Assembly: GCF_004798585.1 (NCBI RefSeq)
Contig: NZ_PPXQ01000022.1
Coordinates: forward strand, 1 to 64,000
DNA from: Massilia sp. Mn16-1_5
GTDB lineage: Bacteria; Pseudomonadota; Gammaproteobacteria; Burkholderiales; Burkholderiaceae_D
Direction: 5' to 3'
DNA length: 64,000 nt
Positions 40,650 through 55,276 of the stretch are shown here, piece by piece (position 1 is the first letter of the stretch; every line of letters starts with the position of its first letter). A program made the position numbers and the translations under genes. The notes under the pieces are model-generated. The model saw only the letters and a list, made by a program, of their open reading frames with translations, was not told the DNA's origin and did no database searches.

Positions 40650-41942
40650 ATGAATCCCAAACTGCTGTTCTGGGTGCCGGCGCTGCTGCGCCTGGCCACC
40701 GTGTTCGTTGCCGGCGGCGTGGTCTGGTGGATGGCCGGGCCGATCGCCGGCCTGTCGCTGGTGCTGCTTGGTGCCGTCGTCGCCCTGTTTGTCCAGCTGA
40801 CCTATCTGCACCGCCTGGGCGAGTGGCTGGACGAGCCGGCCTCGCATCGCCTGCCCGACGGCTGGGGCGCCTGGACCGAGGTGTTCGCGCGCCTGTACCG
40901 GCTGCGCCGCGAGGACGAGCGCAACCAGCAGGAACTGGCCGAATGGCTGGCGCGCTTTCGCCAGGCCATGCACCTGCTGCCGGAAGGCGTGGCGATTATG
41001 GACGACGTCCTCTTCCTCGAATGGTGCAATCCGGCCGCCGAGCGCCACCTGGGCTTGACCATCGAGCGCGACAAGGGCCTGCGCGTGACCAACCTGGTGC
41101 GCCATCCGGACTTCATCGACTACATCATCCTCGGGCGCTACGAGCAGCCGCTGACCTTGTCGCTGCGCGGCCGCAAGATCGAATGCCGGATCATCCCTTT
41201 CGAAAACCGGCGCCAGATCCTGGTGACCCACGACGCCACCGACACCGAGCGCATCGAAGCGATGCGGCGCGACTTCATCGCGAATGCCTCGCACGAGCTG
41301 CGCACGCCGCTGACCGTGATCGTCGGCTTCCTCGAGATCGCCATGTCCGACCCCTGCATGGACACGGCCACGCGCGAGGCGCATCTCAAATTGATGACGG
41401 AGCAGGGCCAGCGTATGCAGCGCCTGATCGAGGACATGCTGACCCTGTCGCGCCTGGAGTCCGACGAGTTCCCGCTACGCCGCGAGCGGGTCGACATCGC
41501 GGCCCTGATCGAATCGGTGGCTTCGGAGGCGCGCGCGCTCTCCGGCGGGCGCCACGAGATCACGGTCGAGATCGACGGTCCGGACCTGATGGGCAGCATG
41601 GAAGAGTTGCGCAGCGCCTTTGCCAACCTGGCCTCGAACGCGGTGCGCTATTCGCCGCAGGGCGGGACCATTGCGCTGTCGTGGCGCCGTGGGGTGGATG
41701 ATTTGCAGTTCGCGGTGAAGGATTGCGGCATCGGCATCGACGCCCAGCACATCTCGCGCCTGACCGAGCGGTTTTATCGCGTGGACAAGAGCCGCTCGCG
41801 CGAGACGCAGGGGACGGGGCTTGGTCTCGCTATCGTCAAGCACGTGCTGCTGCGCCATGGCGGGCGCCTGAAGATCAGTTCGACGCCGGGGGAGGGGAGT
41901 ACCTTCATTGCTTCTCTGCCCAACACGTCTTTGCACGGGTAG
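40650..41942 (+). CDS. phoR: Phosphate sensor kinase PhoR
   Basis: The protein has 430 residues. Two N-terminal helices (about residues 7-50) are followed by a cytoplasmic PAS-like region ('LLPEGVAIMDDVLFLEWCNP'), then the dimerisation domain with the phospho-accepting His near residue 213 in 'FIANASHELRTPLTVIVGFL', and an ATPase domain ('FANLASNAVRYSPQGG', 'GIGIDAQHISRLTERFYRVD', 'GTGLGLAIVKHVLLRHGG'). There is no large periplasmic sensor, as usual for PhoR, which reads the Pst/PhoU state. Its stop codon lies at the left edge of the 133-bp repeat element. Confidence 0.96.
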   Translation: MNPKLLFWVPALLRLATVFVAGGVVWWMAGPIAGLSLVLLGAVVALFVQLTYLHRLGEWLDEPASHRLPDGWGAWTEVFARLYRLRREDERNQQELAEWLARFRQAMHLLPEGVAIMDDVLFLEWCNPAAERHLGLTIERDKGLRVTNLVRHPDFIDYIILGRYEQPLTLSLRGRKIECRIIPFENRRQILVTHDATDTERIEAMRRDFIANASHELRTPLTVIVGFLEIAMSDPCMDTATREAHLKLMTEQGQRMQRLIEDMLTLSRLESDEFPLRRERVDIAALIESVASEARALSGGRHEITVEIDGPDLMGSMEELRSAFANLASNAVRYSPQGGTIALSWRRGVDDLQFAVKDCGIGIDAQHISRLTERFYRVDKSRSRETQGTGLGLAIVKHVLLRHGGRLKISSTPGEGSTFIASLPNTSLHG

Positions 41943-42073
41943 GGTGGGCATTCATGCCCACGCGGTCGTACCGAGGCATGCCGCACATCGTTCATCGTCC
42001 GCGGACGCCGCGTGCCGCATTTGCCGCCGTCACAAATCAAACGCCGTACCGCGTGGGCATGAATGCCCACCCT
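41941..42073. repeat. REPIN-like element with 26-bp perfect inverted ends
   Basis: AGGGTGGGCATTCATGCCCA continues to base 41966, and its exact reverse complement occupies 42048-42073. Each end is itself a hairpin (GTGGGCAT...ATGCCCAC). The 81-bp centre has no gene. It begins inside the phoR stop codon and could serve as that gene's terminator. The GGGCAT/ATGCCC core relates it to the element at 1019-1110. Confidence 0.75.
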
Positions 42074-42150
42074 ACGATCCCTAAGCTCCGCCTCATCCAC
42101 ATCGCCTGGAGGCGCGGTACAATCGAGAATTGTCTTTCTCGATCCCGCAC

Positions 42151-43065
42151 ATGCTCTCTCGACGTAGCTCCCTCATCGCCCTCGGCGCCTTGCTGCTGAC
42201 CGCCTGCGGCAGCACCCCGCCACCAGCGCCTCCAACCCCCGTCGTGGTCCAGGCCCCACCGGCGCCACCGAAGAAAATCAAGATCGGCCTCGCGTTAGGG
42301 GGCGGCGCCGCGCGCGGCTTCGCCCACATCGGCGTGATCAAGGCGCTGGAAGCGCAGGGCATCCATGCCGACATCGTGGTGGGCACCAGTGCCGGCTCGG
42401 TGGTCGGCGCCCTGTACGCCTCGGGCTACAACGGCTTCGCGCTGCAGAAGATCGCGATGGACATGGACGAGGCCACGATCTCGGACTGGGCCATGCCGCT
42501 GTTTTCCAGCAGTCCCGGCCTGCTGAAAGGCGAGGCGCTGCAGAACTACGTGAACAAGGCGGTCGGCAACCGGCCGATGGAAAAGCTGCCCAAGCGTTTC
42601 GGCGCCGTCGTCACCGACCTCAAGACGGGCGAAGCCGTCATGTTCGACAAGGGCAATACTGGCATGGCCGTGCGCGCCTCGTCCGCCGTGCCTTCCGTGT
42701 TCCAGCCGGTGAAGATCGGTACCAAGACCTATGTCGACGGCGGCCTGGTGGCGCCGGTGCCGGTGAAATTCACGCGCGAGAAGATGGGCGCCGACTTCGT
42801 CATCGCCGTCAATATCTCGACCCAGGCCGATACGCAGGCCACCGTCAGCTCGCTCGATGTGCTGATGCAGACCTTCAGCATCATGGGCCAGCGCCTCAAC
42901 CATTTCGAGCTGAAGGAAGCCGACATCGTGATCACGCCGGCCCTGGGCAAGATGGGCAGCGCCGATTTCGCCGGCCGCAACCTGGCGATCCTCGCCGGCG
43001 AGCAGGCCGCCGCCGCCGTGATGCCGCAGATTAAAGCGAAGCTGAAAGCCAAACAGCAACCATAA
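42151..43065 (+). CDS. Patatin-like phospholipase lipoprotein (RssA-like)
   Basis: The protein has 304 residues. The signal ends in a lipobox ('ALLLTACGS', lipidated Cys19) and a Pro-rich linker follows. The patatin domain has the oxyanion loop 'LALGGGAARGFAHIGVIKAL', nucleophile Ser80 in 'VVGTSAGSVVG', and the Asp of 'TYVDGGLVAPVP'. It should be a serine lipase/phospholipase anchored in the envelope. ATG 42151 begins the signal peptide. Confidence 0.92.
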   Translation: MLSRRSSLIALGALLLTACGSTPPPAPPTPVVVQAPPAPPKKIKIGLALGGGAARGFAHIGVIKALEAQGIHADIVVGTSAGSVVGALYASGYNGFALQKIAMDMDEATISDWAMPLFSSSPGLLKGEALQNYVNKAVGNRPMEKLPKRFGAVVTDLKTGEAVMFDKGNTGMAVRASSAVPSVFQPVKIGTKTYVDGGLVAPVPVKFTREKMGADFVIAVNISTQADTQATVSSLDVLMQTFSIMGQRLNHFELKEADIVITPALGKMGSADFAGRNLAILAGEQAAAAVMPQIKAKLKAKQQP

Positions 43066-43082
43066 CAACCAAAGGAAAACCC

Positions 43083-43490
43083 ATGAAGACCAAACCGATG
43101 CTGACCCTTGAAGACGTCAAGAAAATCGCCGCCGGCGCCGAAGCCGAAGCGCTGTCCAACAACTGGGCCGTGACCTTCGCCATCGTCGACGACGGCGGCC
43201 ACCTGCTGTGGCTGCAGCGCCTGGACGGCGCGCCGCCGATCTCGAGCCACATCGCCCCGGCGAAGGCGCACACGGCCGCGCTGGGCCGCCGCGAATCGAA
43301 GATCTACGAGGACGTCATCAATGGCGGCCGCACGTCCTTCCTGTCGGCCCCGGCGATCCAGGGCATGCTGGAAGGCGGCGTGCCGGTGATCGTCGACGGC
43401 CACGTGATCGGCGCGGTCGGCGTATCGGGCGTGAAGTCGAACGAGGATGCGCAGATCGCCAAGGCGGGCATCGCAGCGCTGGGCGCCTGA
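43083..43490 (+). CDS. GlcG/HbpS-type (DUF336) heme-binding-like protein
   Basis: The protein has 135 residues. The DUF336 fold is seen as 'LEDVKKIAAGAEAEALSNNW', 'AIVDDGGHLLWLQRLDGA', 'AKAHTAALGRRESKIYED' and 'VPVIVDGHVIGAVGVSGV'. Relatives include HbpS (heme binding) and GlcG (in glycolate operons). There is no signal peptide, so it is cytoplasmic. It lies 17 bp after the patatin gene and probably shares its transcript. Function unproven. Confidence 0.88.
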   Translation: MKTKPMLTLEDVKKIAAGAEAEALSNNWAVTFAIVDDGGHLLWLQRLDGAPPISSHIAPAKAHTAALGRRESKIYEDVINGGRTSFLSAPAIQGMLEGGVPVIVDGHVIGAVGVSGVKSNEDAQIAKAGIAALGA

Positions 43491-43516
43491 CTCACGGGGT
43501 GACCGTCAGGACTTGG

Positions 43517-43537
43517 ACGCGTGCGCCATGCACGCGT
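43517..43537 (+). terminator. Hairpin after the GlcG/HbpS-like gene
   Basis: ACGCGTGC and GCACGCGT form an 8-bp perfect stem with a 5-nt loop, 26 bp after the stop. No T-run. It lies in the 333-bp gap before carA, which otherwise holds the carA promoter and leader and no supported gene. Confidence 0.4.
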
Positions 43538-43641
43538 TCAAGCTCGTATCATGGACCGCGTCAGCGCAATTGCGACGGAGAAAGCATGACTCATCCGTAC
43601 GCTGAATTCAGGTTTTTGCCCCGATATCCCGCGATGGTGCA

Positions 43642-43670
43642 TTGCCGCAAAGCTTATTCCGCGCTATAAT
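43642..43670 (+). promoter_or_regulatory. Sigma70 promoter of carAB
   Basis: TTGCCG, a 17-bp spacer and a perfect TATAAT. Transcription would start near 43677 and leave a leader of about 147 nt before carA, long enough for post-initiation control by pyrimidines or arginine, though no recognised riboswitch is seen. Confidence 0.7.
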
Positions 43671-43823
43671 TGAGAGGTTTAGCCATTCACTTACTTGCCG
43701 TAGCGCCTACCCTCCATTCCTCATTCAAAAACGTCTTCCACCCTATGAACGCTTAACGCGTCCGCAGGATTTGGATGCCGGTCTGACGTGGCGCAGCTAC
43801 GGTAACTTTATTGGGAGTTACCT

Positions 43824-45003
43824 TTGCCGCCATTTTTTTCTGGCCCAGCCGTCCCAGCCATCCTGGCCCTTGCAGACGGAACGATTTTTCGGGGAGTTTC
43901 CATCGGCGCCGCCGGTCACACGACCGGTGAAGTGGTCTTCAATACCGCGATCACCGGCTACCAGGAAATCCTGACCGACCCCAGCTACTCGCGTCAGATC
44001 GTCACGCTGACGTACCCGCACATCGGCAACTACGGCGTCAACGGCGCCGACGTCGAAGCGAGCAAAGTCCACGCCGCCGGTCTGATCATCCGTGACCTGC
44101 CGCTGCTGGCATCGAACTTCCGTTCCACCCAATCGCTGTCGGACTACCTGAAGGCCGAGAACGTCGTCGCCATCGCCGGCATCGATACCCGCAAACTCAC
44201 CCGCCTGCTGCGCGAGAAGGGCGCCCAGAGCGGCGCGATCCTGACCGGCACGCAAGGCAACCAGCCGTCGGAAGCGCAGGCCTTGGAACTGGCACGCTCC
44301 TTCCCGGGCCTGTCGGGCATGGACCTGGCAAAGGTCGTGTCGGTGAAAGAGCCGTACGTGTTCACCGAAACCGAGTGGAAACTGGGCGAAGGCTTCGGCA
44401 AGCAGGACAATCCCCAATACCACGTGGTCGCCTTCGACTATGGCGTCAAGCGCAACATCCTGCGCATGCTGGCCGAACGCGGCTGCAAGGTGACCGTGCT
44501 GCCGGCCGAATCGACGGCCGCAGACGCGCTCGCGCTCAATCCCGACGGCATCTTCCTGGCCAACGGCCCGGGCGACCCCGAGCCTTGCGACTACGCGATC
44601 AAGGCCACGGCCGAGTTAATCGAGCAGGGCATCCCGACCTTCGGCATCTGCCTCGGCCACCAGATCATGGCGCTGGCCTCGGGCGCCAAGACGATGAAGA
44701 TGAAGTTCGGCCACCACGGTGCCAACCACCCGGTGCAGGACCTGGATTCGAAGAAGGTCCTGATCACCTCGCAGAACCACGGTTTCGCCGTTGACCCGGA
44801 AACGCTGCCGAAGAACTGCCGCGTGACCCACGTCTCGCTGTTCGACGGTTCGCTGCAGGGTTTTGCCCGTACCGACAAGCCGGCCTTCTGCTTCCAGGGC
44901 CACCCCGAAGCTTCGCCAGGCCCGACCGACGTCGCCTATCTGTTTGACCGCTTCATCGGCCTGATGCAAGCGAAGGAGAAGAAACAACATGCAGGAGAAG
45001 TGA

Positions 45004-45011
<8 letters not shown>
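43824..45011 (+). CDS. carA: Carbamoyl-phosphate synthase small subunit CarA
   Basis: The protein has 395 residues. The start is most likely TTG 43824, six bases after GGGAG; there is no ATG in frame before the conserved 'AILALADGTIFRGVSIG'. The glutaminase domain has 'FDYGVKRNILRMLAERGC', the nucleophile Cys in 'FGICLGHQIMALA' and 'NHGFAVD'. It supplies ammonia from glutamine to CarB for arginine and pyrimidine synthesis. The stop overlaps carB by 8 bp. Confidence 0.96.
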
Positions 45012-48234
<3,223 letters not shown>

Positions 48235-48265
48235 GCAGCAATAAGCTACACTGAGTAGTACCGTC

Positions 48266-48310
48266 AAACCACAGAGCTCGCGCGACATGCGTTGCGCGCC
48301 TCTGTGGTTT
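48266..48310 (+). terminator. Terminator-like hairpin after carB
   Basis: AAACCACAGAG pairs with CTCTGTGGTTT, and inside it CGCGC pairs with GCGCG, giving a long two-part stem that ends in TTTTC. It lies 31 bp after carB and about 50 bp before greA. Confidence 0.7.
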
Positions 48311-48361
48311 TCACTTGGTACGTCCACGAATTCAATAAATTGAGCAATAAGTTGAGTTGAA

Positions 48362-48841
48362 ATGAATAACACTGTCCCACTGACCAAGTTCGGCGCCGAA
48401 CTGCTGAAGGAAGAGCTGCACCAGCTCAAGACCAAGGAACGCCGCATCGTGATCGACGCGATCGCCGAAGCGCGCTCGCACGGCGACCTGTCGGAGAACG
48501 CCGAATACGACGCCGCAAAGGAACGCCAGGCTTTCGTCGAAGGCCGTATCGCCGAACTCGAAGGCAAACTGAGCACCGCACAGATCATCGACCCGGCCAC
48601 CCTGGACGCCGAAGGCCGTGTGGTCTTCGCATCGACCGTGGACCTGGAAGACCTGGAGTCGGGCCAGAAGGTGAGCTACCAGATCGTCGGCATCGACGAG
48701 GCCGACCTGAAGCTGAACAAGATCTCGGTCACCTCGCCGATCGCGCGCGCCCTGATCGGCAAGTACGCCGGCGACGTGGTCGAAGTGCAGGCCCCGTCCG
48801 GCCCGCGCGAATACGAAATCCTCGAAGTCCGCTACGTCTGA
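48362..48841 (+). CDS. greA: Transcription elongation factor GreA
   Basis: The protein has 159 residues. The N-terminal coiled coil has 'GAELLKEELHQLKTKERRIV', 'EARSHGDLSENAEYDAAKERQAFVEGRI' with the acidic D/E tip, and the C-terminal FKBP-like domain has 'SPIARALIGKYAGDVVEVQAP'. It stimulates transcript cleavage in backtracked RNA polymerase. The stop shares a base with the next start (TGATG). Confidence 0.97.
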   Translation: MNNTVPLTKFGAELLKEELHQLKTKERRIVIDAIAEARSHGDLSENAEYDAAKERQAFVEGRIAELEGKLSTAQIIDPATLDAEGRVVFASTVDLEDLESGQKVSYQIVGIDEADLKLNKISVTSPIARALIGKYAGDVVEVQAPSGPREYEILEVRYV

Positions 48842-49290
48842 TGGCCAGCCGCCTGCCCGCAGCACGGCTATTGGTGGCGGCGCTGTGGGCGGGCGCCCTG
48901 TGGGTGCTCGGCTACATCGCCGCGCCGGCGGTGTTCGGCAGTGTCCACGGACCGGTGGCCGGCGACATCGTCGGCGCCTTCCTGCGCCGCCTGGCGTGGA
49001 TCAGTTTTATTTGCGCGGCGCTGATGCTGGTGCTGTTGCAGTATTCGCCTGATCTGGAAAGAGGGCGCCGGCGCTTCCTGCAATTGCTGGTGCTGGCCAT
49101 GCTGGCCTGTGCGCTGGTCATGTACGTGGGGCTGCAGCCGGCCATGGCGCAGATGCGCGAGGCGGCCGGACCGCTGGGCATCCGCGCTTCGCCGCTGTGG
49201 ACGAAGTTCGCCATCCTGCATGGCGTCTCGCAGCTGTTTCATCTGATCGAAAGCGTGCTGGCTGCGATATTGCTGGTAAAGAGCCGCTGA
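48841..49290 (+). CDS. DUF4149 membrane protein
   Basis: The protein has 149 residues with four hydrophobic helices ('LLVAALWAGALWVLGYIAAPAVF', 'LAWISFICAALMLVLL', 'LLVLAMLACALVMYVGL' and 'SQLFHLIESVLAAILLV'). The 'LWAGALWVLGYIAAPAVF' start and 'WTKFAILHGVSQLFHLIESV' end match the DUF4149 pattern. It is translationally coupled to greA, an arrangement common in beta-proteobacteria. Role unknown. Confidence 0.85.
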   Translation: MASRLPAARLLVAALWAGALWVLGYIAAPAVFGSVHGPVAGDIVGAFLRRLAWISFICAALMLVLLQYSPDLERGRRRFLQLLVLAMLACALVMYVGLQPAMAQMREAAGPLGIRASPLWTKFAILHGVSQLFHLIESVLAAILLVKSR

Positions 49291-49311
49291 ACCGGCTCCG
49301 CGGGCGAAAAA

Positions 49312-49333
49312 AAACCGGAGAGCTCTCCGGTTT
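49312..49333. terminator. Bidirectional intrinsic terminator between DUF4149 and yhbY genes
   Basis: AAACCGGAGAG and CTCTCCGGTTT form a perfect palindrome. A run of A on the left gives an 8-T tail on the minus strand (yhbY), and TTTCTT follows on the plus strand. Confidence 0.9.
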
Positions 49334-49338
49334 CTTGA

Positions 49339-49809
49339 TCACTTGTTCAGTGCATTTTTCTTGGTGCTGGTCTGGCGCGTTTTGGCGCGCTTGATGTTGC
49401 CGCCGGCGGTAACGCGTTCGTTCCCCTTGATCATGACCTTGGTGACGCTCGGCTTCTTGGTGCCGCTGGCGCTGGCCTTGACGATGGTGACTTCGCGCAT
49501 GCCCTTGCCGGCCTTGCTGCTGCGTTCCTTGACCGCTTCCTTCTTCGGGCGGTACAGGACCAGCAGTTTGCCGATGTGCTGGACCGGGGCGGCGCCCAGT
49601 TCTTCGCAGATCTGTTCGTAGATGGCGACGCGTTCTTCGCGCTCGTCGCCGAAGACGCGGACCTTGATCAGGCCGTGTGCGTCGAGGCTGGCCGCGATTT
49701 CCTTCATCACGGATTCCGTCAGGCCCGATTCGCCGATCATGACCACAGGCTTCAGGCCATGGGCTTCCGCGCGCAGCGCGCTGCGTTCGACGGGTGTAAG
49801 TGTAAGCAT
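49339..49809 (-). CDS. yhbY: YhbY-type CRM-domain RNA-binding protein with basic tail
   Basis: The protein has 156 residues. The first 95 form the CRM domain: 'LTPVERSALRAEAHGLKPVV', 'MIGESGLTESVMKEI', 'HGLIKVRVFGDEREER' and 'HIGKLLVLYRP'. YhbY binds the large-subunit precursor during ribosome assembly. The last 60 residues are Lys/Thr/Ser rich, an extension that E. coli YhbY (about 97 residues) lacks. It is divergent from rlmE, another large-subunit factor, over 42 bp. Confidence 0.93.
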   Translation of the reverse strand: MLTLTPVERSALRAEAHGLKPVVMIGESGLTESVMKEIAASLDAHGLIKVRVFGDEREERVAIYEQICEELGAAPVQHIGKLLVLYRPKKEAVKERSSKAGKGMREVTIVKASASGTKKPSVTKVMIKGNERVTAGGNIKRAKTRQTSTKKNALNK

Positions 49810-49851
49810 AATAATTTTTAGATGAACCGATAAAAGCAGTATTCTACGCGA

Positions 49852-50538
49852 ATGGCCAAGAACAAATTAAACAAAAACTGGTTGCACGACCATATTAACG
49901 ACCCTTACGTGAAACAGGCGCAGAAAGACGGCTTCCGCGCCCGTGCCGCCTACAAGCTGAAAGAAATCGACGAGGCGGAAAAACTCATCAAGCAGGGGCA
50001 GGTGATCGTCGACCTCGGCTGCACTCCCGGCAGCTGGGCCCAGTACACGCGGCGCAAGCTGGCCGGCAAGGAGGGTGGGGGCATCAACGGCACCATCATC
50101 GGCCTCGACATCCTGCCGATGGAACCGATCGCCGACGTGCATTACATCCAGGGCGACTTCCGCGAAGATGTTGTTTTGGACCAACTAGCAGCCGTGCTCG
50201 AAGGCCGCCGTACCGACCTGGTGCTTTCCGACATGGCGCCCAATCTGTCGGGCATTCCGACGGCGGACGCTGCCCGGATGGAACATTTGATCGATCTCGC
50301 GATTGAGTTTTCTCAAATGCACCTGAAACCCGGTGGCGCATTGTTGGTCAAGTGCTTTAAGGATATGGGCTTCACGCAGATCGTGGAGAAGTTCCGGCTT
50401 GAGTTCAAAACGGTCAAACAAATCAAACCCAAGGCAAGCCGCGACAAATCGTCGGAAATTTTCTTGCTCGGCCGTGGTCTGAAGAATCCTGTCGAGTACA
50501 AATCCGCACAGGACGACGGCGCGGCCCTTGATATTTGA
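49852..50538 (+). CDS. rlmE: 23S rRNA 2'-O-ribose U2552 methyltransferase RlmE (FtsJ)
   Basis: The protein has 228 residues. 'DGFRARAAYKLKEIDE' carries the catalytic Lys of the family, 'VIVDLGCTPGSWAQYTRR' is the SAM site, 'DLVLSDMAPNLSGIPTADAAR' carries the catalytic Asp, and 'GGALLVKCFKDMGF' the second Lys. It methylates U2552 late in 50S assembly. rlmE followed by ftsH is a widely conserved pair; here 212 bp separate them, holding the ftsH promoter region. Confidence 0.96.
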   Translation: MAKNKLNKNWLHDHINDPYVKQAQKDGFRARAAYKLKEIDEAEKLIKQGQVIVDLGCTPGSWAQYTRRKLAGKEGGGINGTIIGLDILPMEPIADVHYIQGDFREDVVLDQLAAVLEGRRTDLVLSDMAPNLSGIPTADAARMEHLIDLAIEFSQMHLKPGGALLVKCFKDMGFTQIVEKFRLEFKTVKQIKPKASRDKSSEIFLLGRGLKNPVEYKSAQDDGAALDI

Positions 50539-50750
50539 GATCGCAGCCGCACATGCACCGCGTGACGCTTCCGTTTCCATGTGTCGCGGACACTTCTACG
50601 CGCTTGTCGAGGTGGAAAAGGTGGCAATATGGCATCATGGCGGTCTGTGCGTGGCACGGCCCGCATGTTGCTAGTAAAATCGCGGGTAATCGCGAGTAAA
50701 ATCGGCAATCTCAAATCGGTATTGGTGCGATTCGCATCGGAGGAGTTTTC

Positions 50751-52637
<1,887 letters not shown>

Positions 52638-52682
52638 CCGCAGTTTGACTCGATCTTGCGCTTGATCGCCTAGCACCTCCCT

Positions 52683-52712
52683 GCAAAAGACATCCATTTG
52701 GATGTCTTTTGC
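52683..52712 (+). terminator. Terminator after ftsH
   Basis: GCAAAAGACATCC and GGATGTCTTTTGC form a 13-bp perfect stem with a 4-nt loop, 45 bp after the stop; the right arm contains TTTT. Confidence 0.85.
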
Positions 52713-52760
52713 TCGTTAACAGGCGTCGTTCCGCTGTCTTTCCACTTTCCCGTTTTTACT

Positions 52761-53597
52761 ATGCGTCACCTCTTGCAATGCGGCCGTTTCAGCTTCCGGC
52801 TGGAACAGCGCCCCCTCGTCATGGGCATCCTGAATGTCACGCCCGATTCCTTTTCCGATGGCGGCCGTTATGGCACGCTCGAGTTCGCCATTTCGCGGGC
52901 CGAGGAGATGGTGCGCGACGGCGTCGACCTGATCGACATCGGCGGCGAATCGACCCGTCCCGGCTCACCGAGCGTGCCGGTCGAGGAAGAACTGCGCCGC
53001 GTGATGCCGGCGATCTATGCGCTGCAGGAAGTAGGGCGGGCTTTGTCGGTCGATACCTGCAAGCCCCAGGTCATGCGCGAGGCCATCATCGCCGGCGCCG
53101 ACATGATCAACGACATCAATGGTTTCAGGGCACCGGGCGCGATCGAGGCCGTCAAGGACAGCGACTGCGGCCTGTGCATCATGCACATGCAGGGCACGCC
53201 CCAGGACATGCAGGCTGAGCCGCAGTACGAGGACGTGGTGGCGGAGGTGATCGCCTTCCTGCGCGAACGCATCGGTGCGCTGCTGGCGGCCGGTATCGAG
53301 CGCGAGCGTATCTGCGTCGATCCGGGCCTGGGCTTCGGCAAGACGGTCGAGCACAACTACGCTTTATTGCGTGCAACGCACCGCATCGAAGAGGAACTCG
53401 GCTTTCCGGTCCTGATCGGCTTGTCGCGCAAATCGATGATCGGGGCGGTCACCGGCCGTCCCGTTGAAGGACGCTTGCCTGGTAGCATTGCTGGCGCGTT
53501 GGCTGCTTTTGCGCATGGCGCTAAAATCCTGCGGGTACATGATGTAGCAGAGACGGTCGATGCGCTGAAAGTCTGGCGCGCGGCCACTATTGATTAA
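52761..53597 (+). CDS. folP: Dihydropteroate synthase
   Basis: The protein has 278 residues starting at ATG 52761 after the ftsH terminator; an open extension upstream would read through the hairpin. Motifs 'MGILNVTPDSFSDGGRYG', 'DIGGESTRPGS', 'DPGLGFGKTVEHN', 'LIGLSRKSMIGAVTGRP' and 'RVHDVAETVDALKVW' are all present. It joins p-aminobenzoate to 6-hydroxymethyl-dihydropterin diphosphate in folate synthesis and is the sulfonamide target. Confidence 0.97.
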   Translation: MRHLLQCGRFSFRLEQRPLVMGILNVTPDSFSDGGRYGTLEFAISRAEEMVRDGVDLIDIGGESTRPGSPSVPVEEELRRVMPAIYALQEVGRALSVDTCKPQVMREAIIAGADMINDINGFRAPGAIEAVKDSDCGLCIMHMQGTPQDMQAEPQYEDVVAEVIAFLRERIGALLAAGIERERICVDPGLGFGKTVEHNYALLRATHRIEEELGFPVLIGLSRKSMIGAVTGRPVEGRLPGSIAGALAAFAHGAKILRVHDVAETVDALKVWRAATID

Positions 53598-53619
53598 ACT
53601 GACAATAAAGAGAAGAAGC

Positions 53620-54957
<1,338 letters not shown>

Positions 54958-54997
54958 CGCTCAGCCCTGGCTGCAACCGACTATTGCTCTCCTTGCA

Positions 54998-55026
54998 TTG
55001 ACGCGCCGCGCTCCGGCGAGTATCAT
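54998..55026 (+). promoter_or_regulatory. Sigma70 promoter of tRNA-Pro
   Basis: TTGACG, a 17-bp spacer and TATCAT. The start of transcription would fall at about 55033, three bases before the tRNA. A GC-rich discriminator-like stretch is absent. Confidence 0.75.
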
Positions 55027-55035
55027 CAAAGCATT

Positions 55036-55112
55036 CGGAGTGTAGCGCAGCCCGGTAGCGCACCTGGTTTGGGACCAGGGGGTCCAAGGTTCGAATCCTT
55101 GTACTCCGACCA
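55036..55112 (+). tRNA. tRNA-Pro (anticodon TGG)
   Basis: The 77-nt cloverleaf has acceptor CGGAGTG pairing with the 3' side before ACCA, D-arm 'GCGCAGCCCGGTAGCGC', anticodon loop TTTGGGA with TGG, and T-loop TTCGAAT. CCA is encoded. It resembles E. coli proM closely. Confidence 0.97.
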
Positions 55113-55121
55113 AGCATTACG

Positions 55122-55146
55122 AACGGGCCGTCTTCGACGGTCCGTT
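55122..55146 (+). terminator. Terminator after tRNA-Pro
   Basis: AACGGGCCGTC and GACGGTCCGTT pair around a TTC loop with one G-T pair, then TTTTCATTT, 10 bp after the tRNA. Confidence 0.75.
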
Positions 55147-55179
55147 TTCATTTCCGCGTCAGGATTCCTTGACGTCTCT

Positions 55180-55256
<77 letters not shown>

Positions 55257-55276
55257 ATGCACTCTCCCGTTCTTAT

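Noticed and set aside
37263..41384. A 1373-codon minus-strand open frame
   Set aside because: It mirrors pstC-pstA-pstB-phoU-phoB-phoR, all of which have full domain signatures on the plus strand.
43586..43669. 27-codon frame with GGAGA upstream before carA
   Set aside because: It overlaps the -35 and -10 of the carA promoter and ends inside the TATAAT box, so it would not be on the carAB transcript; no other support.
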